From the IMG/VR virus record IMGVR_UViG_3300006413_000008, positions 1-20,669 of that record: a DNA stretch of 20,669 bases; one strand, given 5' to 3'. The translations under genes were made by a program, and so were the position numbers. A model generated the notes under the pieces. That model did no database searches. It was given only the letters and a program-made list of their open reading frames with translations, and was not told the origin of the DNA. This document shows positions 13,102-19,247 of the stretch, one piece after another; the first letter of the stretch is position 1, and every line of letters starts with the position of its first letter. The DNA is from a virus.

Positions 13102-14093
13102 ATTGTTTCTCCGATCATCTGTGCGATTTGCGGTACGATTGCATTACCTAATCCTCTAAGTCTGTCCACCCTACCGGGTAGCCCATTAACCACTCGACCC
13201 ACTGGGGGTTCAGGGAGCCAGACGCTTCGTCCGTTTCCGCTACTGCCCTTCTTAGGCAAGTGTCGCCAATGTTGCTTTCCTTCCAGTTCACTACATCGCC
13301 CGACATTTTCCAATCCCTGGCTCTGGGCGTTGGCCACATCGCTACGGCTGTCGCTAGTGGATTGCCGCTCGATGGAACTTTCTTCTTGTCTCCCTTGTGG
13401 TTCTTGTAAGGGCCGCCAGTTGACGCTATCGGCGTTGGCCATGTTGTCGGTTCCTGGGCTTCCTTCCAAGCTTTCACTGTGTCTGGATTGACTTGCTCTC
13501 TGAGGTTCGCTGGCTTCTTTCTGCCCTTGCGTGCTGTTGTGGCTTGCTTCTTGAGAGCTTCCTCTGATCTTTGCGGCAGATGATCCATCGTGTTTGGTGT
13601 TGCCCATATTTCTTCCGATGATCCAAACTCGATCCCGTCGGTGGGGTGCGTCAACGGCAATAGCTGGAACAATAAACGGCCTTGTGGCGTAGCCTTGCCC
13701 TTCCAAATCAGAAAGCACTTCATCGAGACCCAGAGTGACGTGGCCATAAACGTTTTCGAAAACTGTCCAAGTGGGTCGTTTTGCTTTAATAATGGAAAAT
13801 ATTTCTGGCCAGATATGTCGGTCGTCCTCTGTTCCTCTTCTAGGCCCGGCGACACTAAAGGGTTGGCATGGGTATCCTGCGGTGAGGATTTCGCAGTCTG
13901 GAATAAGTTCATCTGGGTCATTGGCTAATACCTTAACATCTTCTGCAATAGGCACATCCGGCCAATGCTTTCTTAAAATTTTTCTACTCCATTCTTCTAT
14001 ATCACAGAATAGAACGGGGCGGCTAAGTTCTGCCCATTCAAAGCCAAGAGCGAAGCCGCCTATTCCAGAGCATAAGTCAACGTGACGAAACAT
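13083..14093 (-). CDS. dcm: C5 cytosine DNA methyltransferase (Dcm family)
   Basis: A 336-residue enzyme transferring methyl from S-adenosylmethionine to carbon 5 of cytosine in a target sequence. Motif I is DLCSGIGGFALG (6-17). Motif IV is GYPCQPFS with catalytic C76. Motif VI is ENV (113-115), motif VIII is APHRRDRVWIIG (149-160) and motif IX/X is RLRGLGNAIVPQ near 310-322. The region 161-300 is polar, low in hydrophobics and carries three N-A/G-N units (162, 217, 252); it replaces an ordinary target-recognition domain. No restriction enzyme is adjacent, so it probably protects phage DNA or marks it. It overlaps the SSB stop as TAATG. A second long frame lies inside it (13148-13921). Confidence 0.92.
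   Translation of the reverse strand: MFRHVDLCSGIGGFALGFEWAELSRPVLFCDIEEWSRKILRKHWPDVPIAEDVKVLANDPDELIPDCEILTAGYPCQPFSVAGPRRGTEDDRHIWPEIFSIIKAKRPTWTVFENVYGHVTLGLDEVLSDLEGQGYATRPFIVPAIAVDAPHRRDRVWIIGRNMGNTKHDGSSAAKIRGSSQEASHNSTQGQKEASEPQRASQSRHSESLEGSPGTDNMANADSVNWRPLQEPQGRQEESSIERQSTSDSRSDVANAQSQGLENVGRCSELEGKQHWRHLPKKGSSGNGRSVWLPEPPVGRVVNGLPGRVDRLRGLGNAIVPQIAQMIGETIKKTPV
13148..13921 (-). CDS. overprinted 257-aa frame inside the methyltransferase gene
   Basis: A frame on the same strand, shifted against dcm, runs 257 codons from ATG 13921 (AAGG nine bases upstream) to TAG 13148. Its product contains three W(A/P)TP units (106, 161, 196), a KCFLIWKGKATPQGRLLFQL segment (68-87) and a C-terminal SLNPQWVEWLMGYPVGWTDL (236-255). 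I recognise all of these as recurring in proteins deposited from phages and bacteria, often labelled as methyltransferase-related. It may be a real second protein. It may also be a shadow of conserved dcm motifs: APHRRDRVW read in this frame gives the THPTDGIEF stretch. The length and the family-like pattern favour a real gene, but this is not proven. Confidence 0.5.
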   Translation of the reverse strand: MTQMNLFQTAKSSPQDTHANPLVSPGLEEEQRTTDISGQKYFPLLKQNDPLGQFSKTFMATSLWVSMKCFLIWKGKATPQGRLLFQLLPLTHPTDGIEFGSSEEIWATPNTMDHLPQRSEEALKKQATTARKGRKKPANLREQVNPDTVKAWKEAQEPTTWPTPIASTGGPYKNHKGDKKKVPSSGNPLATAVAMWPTPRARDWKMSGDVVNWKESNIGDTCLRRAVAETDEASGSLNPQWVEWLMGYPVGWTDLED

Positions 14094-14737
14094 TAAAAAG
14101 GAATTTCGTCATCAAAATCTAGGTTCTCAGTAGTTTCCTGGTCGCTAGATTTAACGTTTTCTTCCTTCTTTTTTTCTGGCGCATCTTCTGCCTTGAAACC
14201 TTTAGTTTGCTCAAATGGGTCTCCACCATCTGAACGCTCTGCAAGTTCTAGGACCTGGACCCCCATTAATCTAAACCCTACACCACTAACTGCGCCAGTA
14301 TTGTAGGCAAAGAGTTTGCCCCAGACATTGCACTTGCTACCAGTGGTAAGCTCAAAATCTTCTGGTAATTTGTTTTTGTCTGCATCTTTTTGCACAGGTG
14401 CTTTGGTTTTTTCACCGTTATATGCGCCCTTCTTTTTGCTTTTACCAGTTGGCACACCGTCAACTTCTTTATAAGGCTCATAAGTTGGCTCTGGCTTCCA
14501 CTTTCTTTTTGTGTCTGCTTTCGCTGCTTCTTTGTAGACCTTTTTAATTTGATTGAGATATGCCTGGGCATCATCATTGTTCATAATAAACTCAAGCGTG
14601 TATGCCGCACCATCATCGAGCGGATCGCAAGGCACAGTTTTGTTTTCACTTGTGTCAAACTTGTAGGTTCTGTTTAGTCTTGGAAACTGTGCGGTTACAT
14701 TTTCAAACACAAGTTCATTAGTATTGAGCATTCTCAT
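14093..14737 (-). CDS. single-stranded DNA-binding protein (phage SSB-like)
   Basis: A 214-residue protein with an N-terminal FENVTAQFPRLNRTYKFD, a mixed charged middle and a beta-rich segment GSKCNVWGKLFAYNTGAVSGVGFRLMGVQVLEL as in phage ssDNA-binding OB-fold proteins. It ends in a disordered acidic tail finishing in NLDFDDEIPF. Such tails with a terminal aromatic recruit replication and recombination partners. I start at ATG 14737, six bases after AAAGGAG; ATGs at 14740 and 14731 are alternatives. It sits between the exonuclease and methyltransferase genes, which fits recombination-dependent replication. The exact SSB family (T7 gp2.5-like or DUF2815-like) is unsure. Confidence 0.8.
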   Translation of the reverse strand: MRMLNTNELVFENVTAQFPRLNRTYKFDTSENKTVPCDPLDDGAAYTLEFIMNNDDAQAYLNQIKKVYKEAAKADTKRKWKPEPTYEPYKEVDGVPTGKSKKKGAYNGEKTKAPVQKDADKNKLPEDFELTTGSKCNVWGKLFAYNTGAVSGVGFRLMGVQVLELAERSDGGDPFEQTKGFKAEDAPEKKKEENVKSSDQETTENLDFDDEIPF

Positions 14738-14753
14738 CATTGTCTCCTTTTTG

Positions 14754-15605
14754 TTAAAATGCTTGATCTTCAACCTCATCTTCCATCCAGTGTGGAAGAT
14801 GCACTTGGTTGACTTCTGGCCAACCCGTACGAAAGTTTTGATGCTCTTCTGCGTGCTTCATACATTCTAGGGTTTGGAACATTCTTTTTTCTGCGTGCTT
14901 TATATATATTTCTGAAAGCACATGAACGCCCACCGCATAGGGTGGCGTTTTTTCTATTGCCACTAAATACATCTCTGAGCATGGCAAGTTAGCACAGCGC
15001 ATGGTGTGCAAGTAAAAGGCTACCTGCAAATCATAGTTATACTTGCGTATCTCTCGTTGAAAACCTTCTGGCGAAGCATCTTGAGTAGTTTTTATGTCAA
15101 TTATTTCGCCTTTGCCTTTGTTGCTTTTTGGAACCAAAAGACCATCCGGTCTGCACTTAATAAGCATTCCAGTCTTTGTGCATCGAGTAAAGATGCTTAC
15201 CTCAGATATAAAGTTCTTTGCGCTTACTTTGCTTCGTAAAAAGTCTGAGTTAAATAATGCGCTTTCTACTATTTCTAAAGCTTCGTCATAGTCTCGCTCT
15301 GTTAATAATATTTTGCCTTGCTGCTCTGCCTGTTGCTTGGCTTCTTTCCATTTATTGCCGCGCCTATCTGATGGGCCACGCACTATAGAAGATTTGCCGC
15401 CTTTACTTTTTGCCTCAAAAATAGCATGAACAGCCTTCCCTTTTTCTAGGGTTGAACTTTCTTTGTATTCTTGGCCTACCCAGTGTAGCAAAGACTTGCC
15501 GTAGACTGTTTTAACGTCACTGCTCGAGATGTGCGGATGTTTTTTCTTATCGTGATAAACATCGTCAGACATTTCGTAATCAATGCTAGTCTCCCATTTA
15601 CCCAT
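14754..15605 (-). CDS. RecE-like PD-(D/E)XK exonuclease
   Basis: A 283-residue protein, started at ATG 15605 because AGGGAG stands eight bases upstream and the ATG overlaps the preceding stop as TGATG. The N-terminal YHDKKKHPHISSSDVKTVYG and GKAVHAIFE (H60) are typical of the RecE/exonuclease VIII group. The nuclease core has E135 (SEVSIF), D154 (CRPDGLL), D170 and K172 (IIDIKTT), then YDLQVAFYLH (191-200). This type degrades the 5' strand of duplex ends to give 3' tails for annealing. With SSB and the resolvase-like nuclease next door it makes a recombination module. A single-strand annealing protein is not seen unless the SSB does that job. Confidence 0.87.
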   Translation of the reverse strand: MGKWETSIDYEMSDDVYHDKKKHPHISSSDVKTVYGKSLLHWVGQEYKESSTLEKGKAVHAIFEAKSKGGKSSIVRGPSDRRGNKWKEAKQQAEQQGKILLTERDYDEALEIVESALFNSDFLRSKVSAKNFISEVSIFTRCTKTGMLIKCRPDGLLVPKSNKGKGEIIDIKTTQDASPEGFQREIRKYNYDLQVAFYLHTMRCANLPCSEMYLVAIEKTPPYAVGVHVLSEIYIKHAEKRMFQTLECMKHAEEHQNFRTGWPEVNQVHLPHWMEDEVEDQAF

Positions 15606-15997
15606 CACATATTCTCCCTTACAATGTATGTGAATGCATCCCATGACATTCTAATTTTTTCTTCATGTAAAGCATTATCTTTCATGACATACGCCAAGCG
15701 CATTACGACTGTGATTGGTTGACGGTCAAATTTGTAAATTAAAACAGGCTCTTTACTGGCGTGCCTGGCAGATTTTTCGACCTGCTCCCACCATTCTGTT
15801 TTATATGTATGACCCTTACCTGCGTATCGTTTGCACTCAATTACATAGCTCCATTTATCGTCATCAACGATAATGTCGCCGTGGTCTGCGGCTCGATATT
15901 GTTCTATATCGCGTTTTGCTTTTATGCCTAAATCTAGTTCCAACGCTCTACAAACCTCTCGCTCAAAACCCGCTCCCTTATTGCGACTGTTTACCAT
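15605..15997 (-). CDS. small PD-(D/E)XK endonuclease, Holliday-junction-resolvase-like
   Basis: A 130-residue protein with the order of residues seen in Hjc-type and related phage nucleases. It begins with an N-terminal NKGAGFEREVCRAL (E12). D41 in HGDIIV, then E54-x-K56 in VIECKRYAG, and a following TEWWEQV helix complete the active site. In the family this cuts branched DNA or acts as a repair and packaging endonuclease. It starts 20 bases inside the end of the regulator gene and ends in a TGATG overlap with the exonuclease. The nuclease call is firm; resolvase activity is inferred from similarity of motifs. Confidence 0.83.
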   Translation of the reverse strand: MVNSRNKGAGFEREVCRALELDLGIKAKRDIEQYRAADHGDIIVDDDKWSYVIECKRYAGKGHTYKTEWWEQVEKSARHASKEPVLIYKFDRQPITVVMRLAYVMKDNALHEEKIRMSWDAFTYIVRENM

Positions 15998-16148
15998 CAG
16001 TCAATACACCTTCGGACTGCAATCGCATAATTACTGCTTCCTCGATGTACACACTTTTAGAGCAACGTTTGCTCTTGGCTTGATCTTTTGCCGCCTCATC
16101 AACACTAGCACGCAAATGCACAGTTCTTTGTATTACTTGCTCTTCCAT
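15978..16148 (-). CDS. 56-aa ribbon-helix-helix DNA-binding protein
   Basis: ATG at 16148 stands seven bases after AGGAG and reads 56 codons to TAA at 15980-15978, overlapping the endonuclease gene by 20 bases. The chain MEEQVIQRTVHLRASVDEAA, then KDQAKSKRCSKSVYIEEAVI and MRLQ fits an Arc/MetJ-type fold. It has a short beta strand (RTVHLRAS), helix A (VDEAAKDQAKSK) and helix B (KSVYIEEAVIMRL). Such proteins dimerise and bind palindromic operators near their own promoters. It is the first gene of the leftward replication operon and faces the rightward 57-aa gene across 82 bases with overlapping promoters, so it likely controls both. Confidence 0.72.
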   Translation of the reverse strand: MEEQVIQRTVHLRASVDEAAKDQAKSKRCSKSVYIEEAVIMRLQSEGVLTDGKQSQ

Positions 16149-16170
16149 TTTAGTCTCCTAAAAAAAATAT

Positions 16171-16199
16171 TTGACTTTGTACATCTTAATTAATACTTT
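16171..16199 (+). promoter_or_regulatory. possible rightward promoter overlapping the leftward one
   Basis: TTGACT (16171-16176), a 17-base spacer and TACTTT (16194-16199). The -35 is good and the -10 weak. It occupies the same 40 bases as the leftward promoter, so the two would compete. Confidence 0.4.
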
Positions 16200-16210
16200 A
16201 ATAATGTCAA
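16183..16210 (-). promoter_or_regulatory. promoter of the leftward replication operon
   Basis: On the minus strand a perfect TTGACA (16210-16205) is followed after 16 bases by TAAGAT (16188-16183). Transcription would begin about 30 bases before the regulator's ATG. A TTAATTAA palindrome (16186-16193) lies over the -10 and could be an operator for the ribbon-helix-helix protein. Confidence 0.6.
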
Positions 16211-16230
16211 GTAACAATGGGAGTAATACT

Positions 16231-16404
16231 ATGACAACCTTAGAAAAGCATTCTAAAGCATACTACAGTGCTTCGAGTAATGCGGAGGCTCTAAGAGCCT
16301 TTATTGAAGAAAATCATCCTAGTTTAAGAGGGATTGCAGAAGAAGTTTGTAGGGGCATAGACCTTATGGACAAGTACACAAATGTGGTCTCACAACCTAG
16401 TTGA
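16231..16404 (+). CDS. 57-aa helical protein, function unknown
   Basis: I start at ATG 16231 (MTTLEKHSKAYY), seven bases after GGGAG. An upstream in-frame ATG at 16171 would lie on the promoter and has no site. The product is helical and slightly acidic (SSNAEALRAFIEENHPSLRG, then AEEVCRGIDLMDKYTNVV). No known family. It is the first gene of the second rightward block and divergent from the ribbon-helix-helix gene. Confidence 0.6.
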   Translation: MTTLEKHSKAYYSASSNAEALRAFIEENHPSLRGIAEEVCRGIDLMDKYTNVVSQPS

Positions 16405-16477
16405 TTTTATATTAGAAATGCATGGCGTCCGTCTAGTATGGACGCCATCATACGAAGGCGAAGAGCCACCGTTTTAG
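16382..16477 (+). CDS. possible 31-aa microprotein
   Basis: ATG at 16382 inside the end of the 57-aa gene reads 31 codons (MWSHNLVDFILEMHGVRLVW, then TPSYEGEEPPF) to TAG 16477. The amphipathic composition and the way it fills the gap between two genes favour it, but no clear Shine-Dalgarno is seen. The hairpin at 16422-16448 lies in its middle. It could equally be untranslated leader. Confidence 0.35.
   Translation: MWSHNLVDFILEMHGVRLVWTPSYEGEEPPF
16422..16448 (+). promoter_or_regulatory. 9-bp hairpin before the zinc-ribbon gene
   Basis: ATGGCGTCC (16422-16430) and GGACGCCAT (16440-16448) pair perfectly around a nine-base loop. There is no T run, so it is not a classical terminator. It stands 40 bases before the ATG at 16488 and may influence mRNA stability or translation. 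Confidence 0.55.
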
Positions 16478-16487
16478 AGTAATAGAT

Positions 16488-16670
16488 ATGAACTGCAAAA
16501 AATGTAATAATAAAAAATATATTGAGGTGGAAGTAACGTATCCAATCTTTTTTTTACCAGGCGTTGGGTACGTCCAAGTAGAAAAGAAACCATGTGCGGA
16601 GTGTAACCATGTTGGAAATAACACCAGCGGATCGAGCGATACTGACCCATCTGCGCCAGTGCGTAGATAG
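16488..16670 (+). CDS. 60-aa zinc-ribbon protein
   Basis: The product has two CxxC pairs (C3/C6 in MNCKKC and C36/C39 in PCAEC) about 30 residues apart, joined by a beta-rich stretch (YIEVEVTYPIFFLPGVGYVQ). That is the spacing of a four-cysteine zinc ribbon or of a DnaJ-like zinc knuckle. The tail after residue 40 is polar and overlaps the next gene by 62 bases. Only a weak AGAG precedes the start. Small zinc ribbons in phages often bind host polymerase or chaperones, but nothing here tells which. Confidence 0.6.
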   Translation: MNCKKCNNKKYIEVEVTYPIFFLPGVGYVQVEKKPCAECNHVGNNTSGSSDTDPSAPVRR

Positions 16671-16791
16671 ACTACAAGAAGAGGAATTTAGGTTGGATGC
16701 TCATCCAAACGTCAAACAAGACCTATTTAGAGCTAGGCAAGAATTAAAAACGTTTACATCACAGTTGAGACAAAAGGGAGTAAATATATGA
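16609..16791 (+). CDS. 60-aa coiled-coil protein, function unknown
   Basis: I start at ATG 16609 (MLEITPADRAIL), seven bases after GCGGAG. A GTG at 16594 would add five residues. The product is helical and charged (THLRQCVDRLQEEEFRLD, then KQDLFRARQELKTFTSQLRQ) and likely a helical hairpin. It overlaps the zinc-ribbon gene by 62 bases and ends in an ATGATG/TGA overlap with the next gene. No family recognised. Confidence 0.6.
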   Translation: MLEITPADRAILTHLRQCVDRLQEEEFRLDAHPNVKQDLFRARQELKTFTSQLRQKGVNI

Positions 16792-17057
16792 TGATGACTA
16801 AAGATGACATAGATAGTGTAACTAAAGCTATTAAATCTCATTTAGACCCTGAGAATAGTTGGCACTATATAGAAGTATCTAATGACGCCGCAAGAGCTAA
16901 GTCGGCGGCGATAGAATTAGATGATAGCGAATATTGGGAAAGATTTGAGGAATATTCACAAAAAATAAAAGATATTGAATGGAGATATGATCAAGTAAAA
17001 AGGTTTGTAGATGAATTATCTTCCCAAGCAAAAATGATAATTGAGGTAAAAAAATGA
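16788..17057 (+). CDS. 89-aa helical protein, function unknown
   Basis: ATG at 16788 stands seven bases after GGGAG and overlaps the previous TGA. Three consecutive ATG codons make the exact start uncertain by two residues. The sequence is acidic and helical (IDSVTKAIKSHLDPENSW, WERFEEYSQKIKDIEWRYDQ), with an aromatic core at 24-28 and 49-53. No domain recognised. It ends in an ATGA overlap with the 50-aa gene. Confidence 0.6.
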   Translation: MMMTKDDIDSVTKAIKSHLDPENSWHYIEVSNDAARAKSAAIELDDSEYWERFEEYSQKIKDIEWRYDQVKRFVDELSSQAKMIIEVKK

Positions 17058-17206
17058 CTGAGGAAGAGATAGCAAAGCTATGGAAAAAGATGGCTAAAGA
17101 AGAGCAAGACAGGCATCGCAAAGCTTTGCATGGCTCTTCCAAAAGCATATCTTCAGGAAATAAATTTAGACTTTTGAAAAACAATGGTAAGAGATGCACA
17201 AAATAG
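17054..17206 (+). CDS. 50-aa basic protein, function unknown
   Basis: ATG at 17054 overlaps the previous stop as ATGA and has GAGG seven bases upstream. It encodes 50 residues (MTEEEIAKLWKKMAKEEQDR, then HRKALHGSS..., ending KRCTK): a helical charged N-terminus and a basic, flexible C-terminus. It overlaps the PP-loop enzyme gene by 13 bases. Translation is supported by the overlap on both sides. No family is recognised. Confidence 0.6.
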   Translation: MTEEEIAKLWKKMAKEEQDRHRKALHGSSKSISSGNKFRLLKNNGKRCTK

Positions 17207-17937
17207 CGGTTTGGTTTTCGTGCGGTGCGGCTAGTGCGGTAGCGTCATATTTAACTTTGCAGAAGTACGGCAAGGATTATGACGTTAGGATCGTCAACAA
17301 TCCGGTTGCAGAAGAGGATGATGACAATAGGCGTTTCCTCAAAGATGTTGAGACCTGGTTAGACCATGAGATTGAGATAGCGCAAAACCCAAAGTTTCCA
17401 TCGCATTCCGCAGTAGATGTTTGGGCAAAACGTAAGTTTATGTCTGGACCTCTTGGGGCTCCATGCACAATCGAGTTAAAGAAAAACGCTAGGATTTTGT
17501 GGGAAGAGACAAACAAACCCGACTGGCACGTTCTAGGATTTACTTCAGAAGAAAAAGATAGGCACGACAGGTTTACTCTTACAGAAAGAGACAATGTTAT
17601 TCCTATATTAATTGACGCTAGAATGACTAAGGCGGATTGCTACAGAATGCTCAAGCATCACAAGATAGAGCCACCGCAGATATACAAGCTTGGCTATCCT
17701 AACGCTAACTGCATTGGGTGCGTAAAGGCTACGTCACCGACATACTGGAACCATGTTAGAAAAGAACATCCAGAGGTTTTTGAGCAAAGAGCAAAGCAAT
17801 CTAGGGAGATTGGCTCAAGGTTAGTTAGGGTCAATAATGAACGTATATTTCTAGACGAGCTATCACCTCATGCAAAAGGTCGCCCCATGAAAAGCTTAGA
17901 CTTTGAGTGTGGTTTATTTTGTGAGGAATGGGAGTAA
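17194..17937 (+). CDS. PP-loop ATP pyrophosphatase, PAPS reductase-like phage enzyme
   Basis: A 247-residue member of the adenine nucleotide alpha-hydrolase/PAPS reductase superfamily. The PP-loop WFSCGAASAVAS at 7-18 replaces the usual SGGxDS serine-glycine loop, a variant I know from phage members. Cysteines C91 (GAPCTIELKK), C173/C176 (NCIGCVK) and C239/C243 (ECGLFCEEW) could bind an iron-sulfur cluster or act in sulfur transfer. Relatives reduce PAPS, thiolate tRNA or take part in DNA sulfur modification, so the substrate is open. No sulfate-assimilation gene is nearby. A role in modifying phage DNA or host tRNA is as likely as sulfur assimilation. The start lies 13 bases inside the preceding gene. 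Confidence 0.8.
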   Translation: MHKIAVWFSCGAASAVASYLTLQKYGKDYDVRIVNNPVAEEDDDNRRFLKDVETWLDHEIEIAQNPKFPSHSAVDVWAKRKFMSGPLGAPCTIELKKNARILWEETNKPDWHVLGFTSEEKDRHDRFTLTERDNVIPILIDARMTKADCYRMLKHHKIEPPQIYKLGYPNANCIGCVKATSPTYWNHVRKEHPEVFEQRAKQSREIGSRLVRVNNERIFLDELSPHAKGRPMKSLDFECGLFCEEWE

Positions 17938-17939
17938 TC

Positions 17940-17993
17940 GTGAGGAAACCTAAAGCAGATTTAAGTTCGAGCAGGAACATGAAAGACCGATGA
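17940..17993 (+). CDS. possible 17-aa GTG-started microprotein
   Basis: GTG at 17940 stands five bases after GGGAG and three bases after the enzyme's stop. It reads MRKPKADLSSSRNMKDR to TGA 17993. The ribosome-binding site is good, but the peptide is very short and no homolog comes to mind. The surrounding 100 bases (17938-18041) hold nothing else clear. Confidence 0.3.
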   Translation: MRKPKADLSSSRNMKDR

Positions 17994-18041
17994 CTAAAAG
18001 CTTCCTCTGCAAAGATAATAACATAACAGAAAGTAGAGGCA

Positions 18042-18248
18042 ATGGAATATTACACATTACTTACAATAGTTTATCCATTAATAGAACATGATTGGCAATT
18101 CAGTATTTGGTTTCCAAGCGAAGATGAATGTTGGAGCGTGCTAACAGGCGTAAACACAATTTATGACAGAATTAATGCCACAGAAGGTTACTGCCAGGTT
18201 AGTGATGTTGCGTCTAAGATAGTAAGACCAGTGGCTAGGCCGTGGTAA
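18042..18248 (+). CDS. 68-aa small conserved phage protein
   Basis: ATG at 18042 follows AGTAGAGGCA (short spacing). The sequence starts with a hydrophobic MEYYTLLTIVYPL, continues with FSIWFPSEDECWSVLTGVNT and a second cysteine in EGYCQV. The FPSEDECW...(x)n...C pattern recurs in small marine phage proteins, often after a signal-like hydrophobic N-terminus. Two cysteines could form a disulfide if exported. It converges with the endolysin gene and overlaps its stop by 14 bases inside a hairpin. Confidence 0.6.
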   Translation: MEYYTLLTIVYPLIEHDWQFSIWFPSEDECWSVLTGVNTIYDRINATEGYCQVSDVASKIVRPVARPW

Positions 18249-18257
18249 GCCACTGGT
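18227..18257. terminator. hairpin at the convergent gene ends
   Basis: ACCAGTGGCT (18227-18236) and AGCCACTGGT (18248-18257) pair perfectly over 10 bp around an 11-base loop. It covers the stop codons of both convergent genes. T runs are weak on both sides, so it is a probable but not strong bidirectional terminator. Confidence 0.6.
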
Positions 18258-18864
18258 AAATCTTCTTAGTTTGCTCTTCTCGATCTTTGAGACCATGCGT
18301 GCCACCATTGACACGCTTGGTCACAGCCTTAATTGTTTCATCGTCAACACCCTGGTCACATATAGTAAATAGTTTGTTGGCTCTAAAAAACCACAAAGCA
18401 CTTTCAAAGGCGTATTCAGTCTGCACAAATGATGGATGATCTACCACCTCTGGTATTCTCATGTCAGATGCAAATGATCTGTAATTAGAACGTCCTGTGA
18501 GTTGGATGAAACCAGCCCCAGCATACTTGAAACCATCCCCTGATGCTTCGTCACCATTTCCCATGCGGTTAGCATATACGTTGTTTGCTAGTGCTTCTGG
18601 GTTCTTAACGTAAGGCTGTGCAGCTTCTACAGATTTAAATCTACTAGGCCAAACCGCCATTAGTCTCTCTGGCGTACTGTAATACAAACCTTCTTTGGTG
18701 CGCTTAAAGCCACCGCTCTCATGGTGGGCCTGGCCCAGAAGATGCGCTCCACGCTTATCTGATAGCTCATAATGCTTTGCGATAGCTCTAGCTGTGTTGG
18801 GGCCAAACGATCCATCGTCAGCCACACCGCATCGAGCTTGTAATATTTTTAATGCATCACTCAT
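18235..18864 (-). CDS. endolysin: peptidoglycan-binding domain plus GH19 chitinase-like lysozyme
   Basis: A 209-residue lysis enzyme. Residues 3-32 (LKILQARCGVADDGSFGPNT) are a short peptidoglycan-binding repeat. The rest is a GH19-type glycosidase: HHESGGF with catalytic E49, a second acidic residue E58 in TKEGLYYS, then YAGAGFIQLTGRSNY around 113-127, which is the RGxxQLTGR.NY signature of the family with A in place of R. It cleaves the glycan backbone of the wall. There is no signal peptide, so export depends on the holin encoded just upstream, with which it shares a TAATG junction. It is the last gene of the lysis block. Confidence 0.9.
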   Translation of the reverse strand: MSDALKILQARCGVADDGSFGPNTARAIAKHYELSDKRGAHLLGQAHHESGGFKRTKEGLYYSTPERLMAVWPSRFKSVEAAQPYVKNPEALANNVYANRMGNGDEASGDGFKYAGAGFIQLTGRSNYRSFASDMRIPEVVDHPSFVQTEYAFESALWFFRANKLFTICDQGVDDETIKAVTKRVNGGTHGLKDREEQTKKIYQWLTTA

Positions 18865-19247
18865 TATTTTTTCCTTACAAACTGCTTGTAACCTTTCACA
18901 CCGAAAGAGGCTGAAATCGCAATACCCAAACTGTAAAAATACCAGTCCGGTGCCTTGTGAAGCTGCTCAAATCCTCTGTCTACAATACCCTCGGCACCAG
19001 GTATGAAGGCTAAAATAAGCGGGATTGATAGCACAATTACAAAAAATTCGTCTTTCCAGGACGATTTGCTGTTCTCCGCCATTATGCGCTCCCAATCGGC
19101 AACGCTTGTTTTTTCTGACAATAATATTTTTGCTTTTGCCTCGGCTTCTGTAAGCTTTAGCTTTGCTTCTGCAGCTTGCTTTGTAGTCTTTGCATCAAGC
19201 CAACTACTGGCTAAACCTGCGACTGGTCCTAATAATTGTCCTATCAT
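18864..19247 (-). CDS. holin of the three-helix GTA type
   Basis: A 127-residue membrane protein. A moderately hydrophobic N-terminal stretch (IGQLLGPVAGLASSW, 2-16) is followed by an alanine/lysine/glutamate helix (20-60). WKDEFFVIVLSIPLILAFIP (64-83) and DWYFYSLGIAISASFGVKGY (101-120) are two clear spans. The WKDE...SIP...F(I/V)PG and PDWY...G.A..ASFG.K pattern is the family named holin for gene-transfer-agent release. It forms membrane lesions that release the endolysin. It starts in an ATGA overlap with the EF-hand membrane gene and ends in a TAATG overlap with the endolysin. Confidence 0.82.
   Translation of the reverse strand: MIGQLLGPVAGLASSWLDAKTTKQAAEAKLKLTEAEAKAKILLSEKTSVADWERIMAENSKSSWKDEFFVIVLSIPLILAFIPGAEGIVDRGFEQLHKAPDWYFYSLGIAISASFGVKGYKQFVRKK

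Noticed and set aside
14278-14577. Second minus-strand frame inside the SSB gene
   Set aside because: Low-complexity basic composition without familiar motifs or a ribosome-binding site. Unlike the frame inside dcm, it shows nothing family-like.
16897-17199. Minus-strand 100-codon frame
   Set aside because: It is antisense to two overlapping plus-strand genes and has a leucine/serine/phenylalanine-rich shadow composition.
17990-18091. 33-codon frame starting in the stop of the 17-aa frame
   Set aside because: It overlaps the better supported 68-aa gene in another frame, and its composition is not protein-like.
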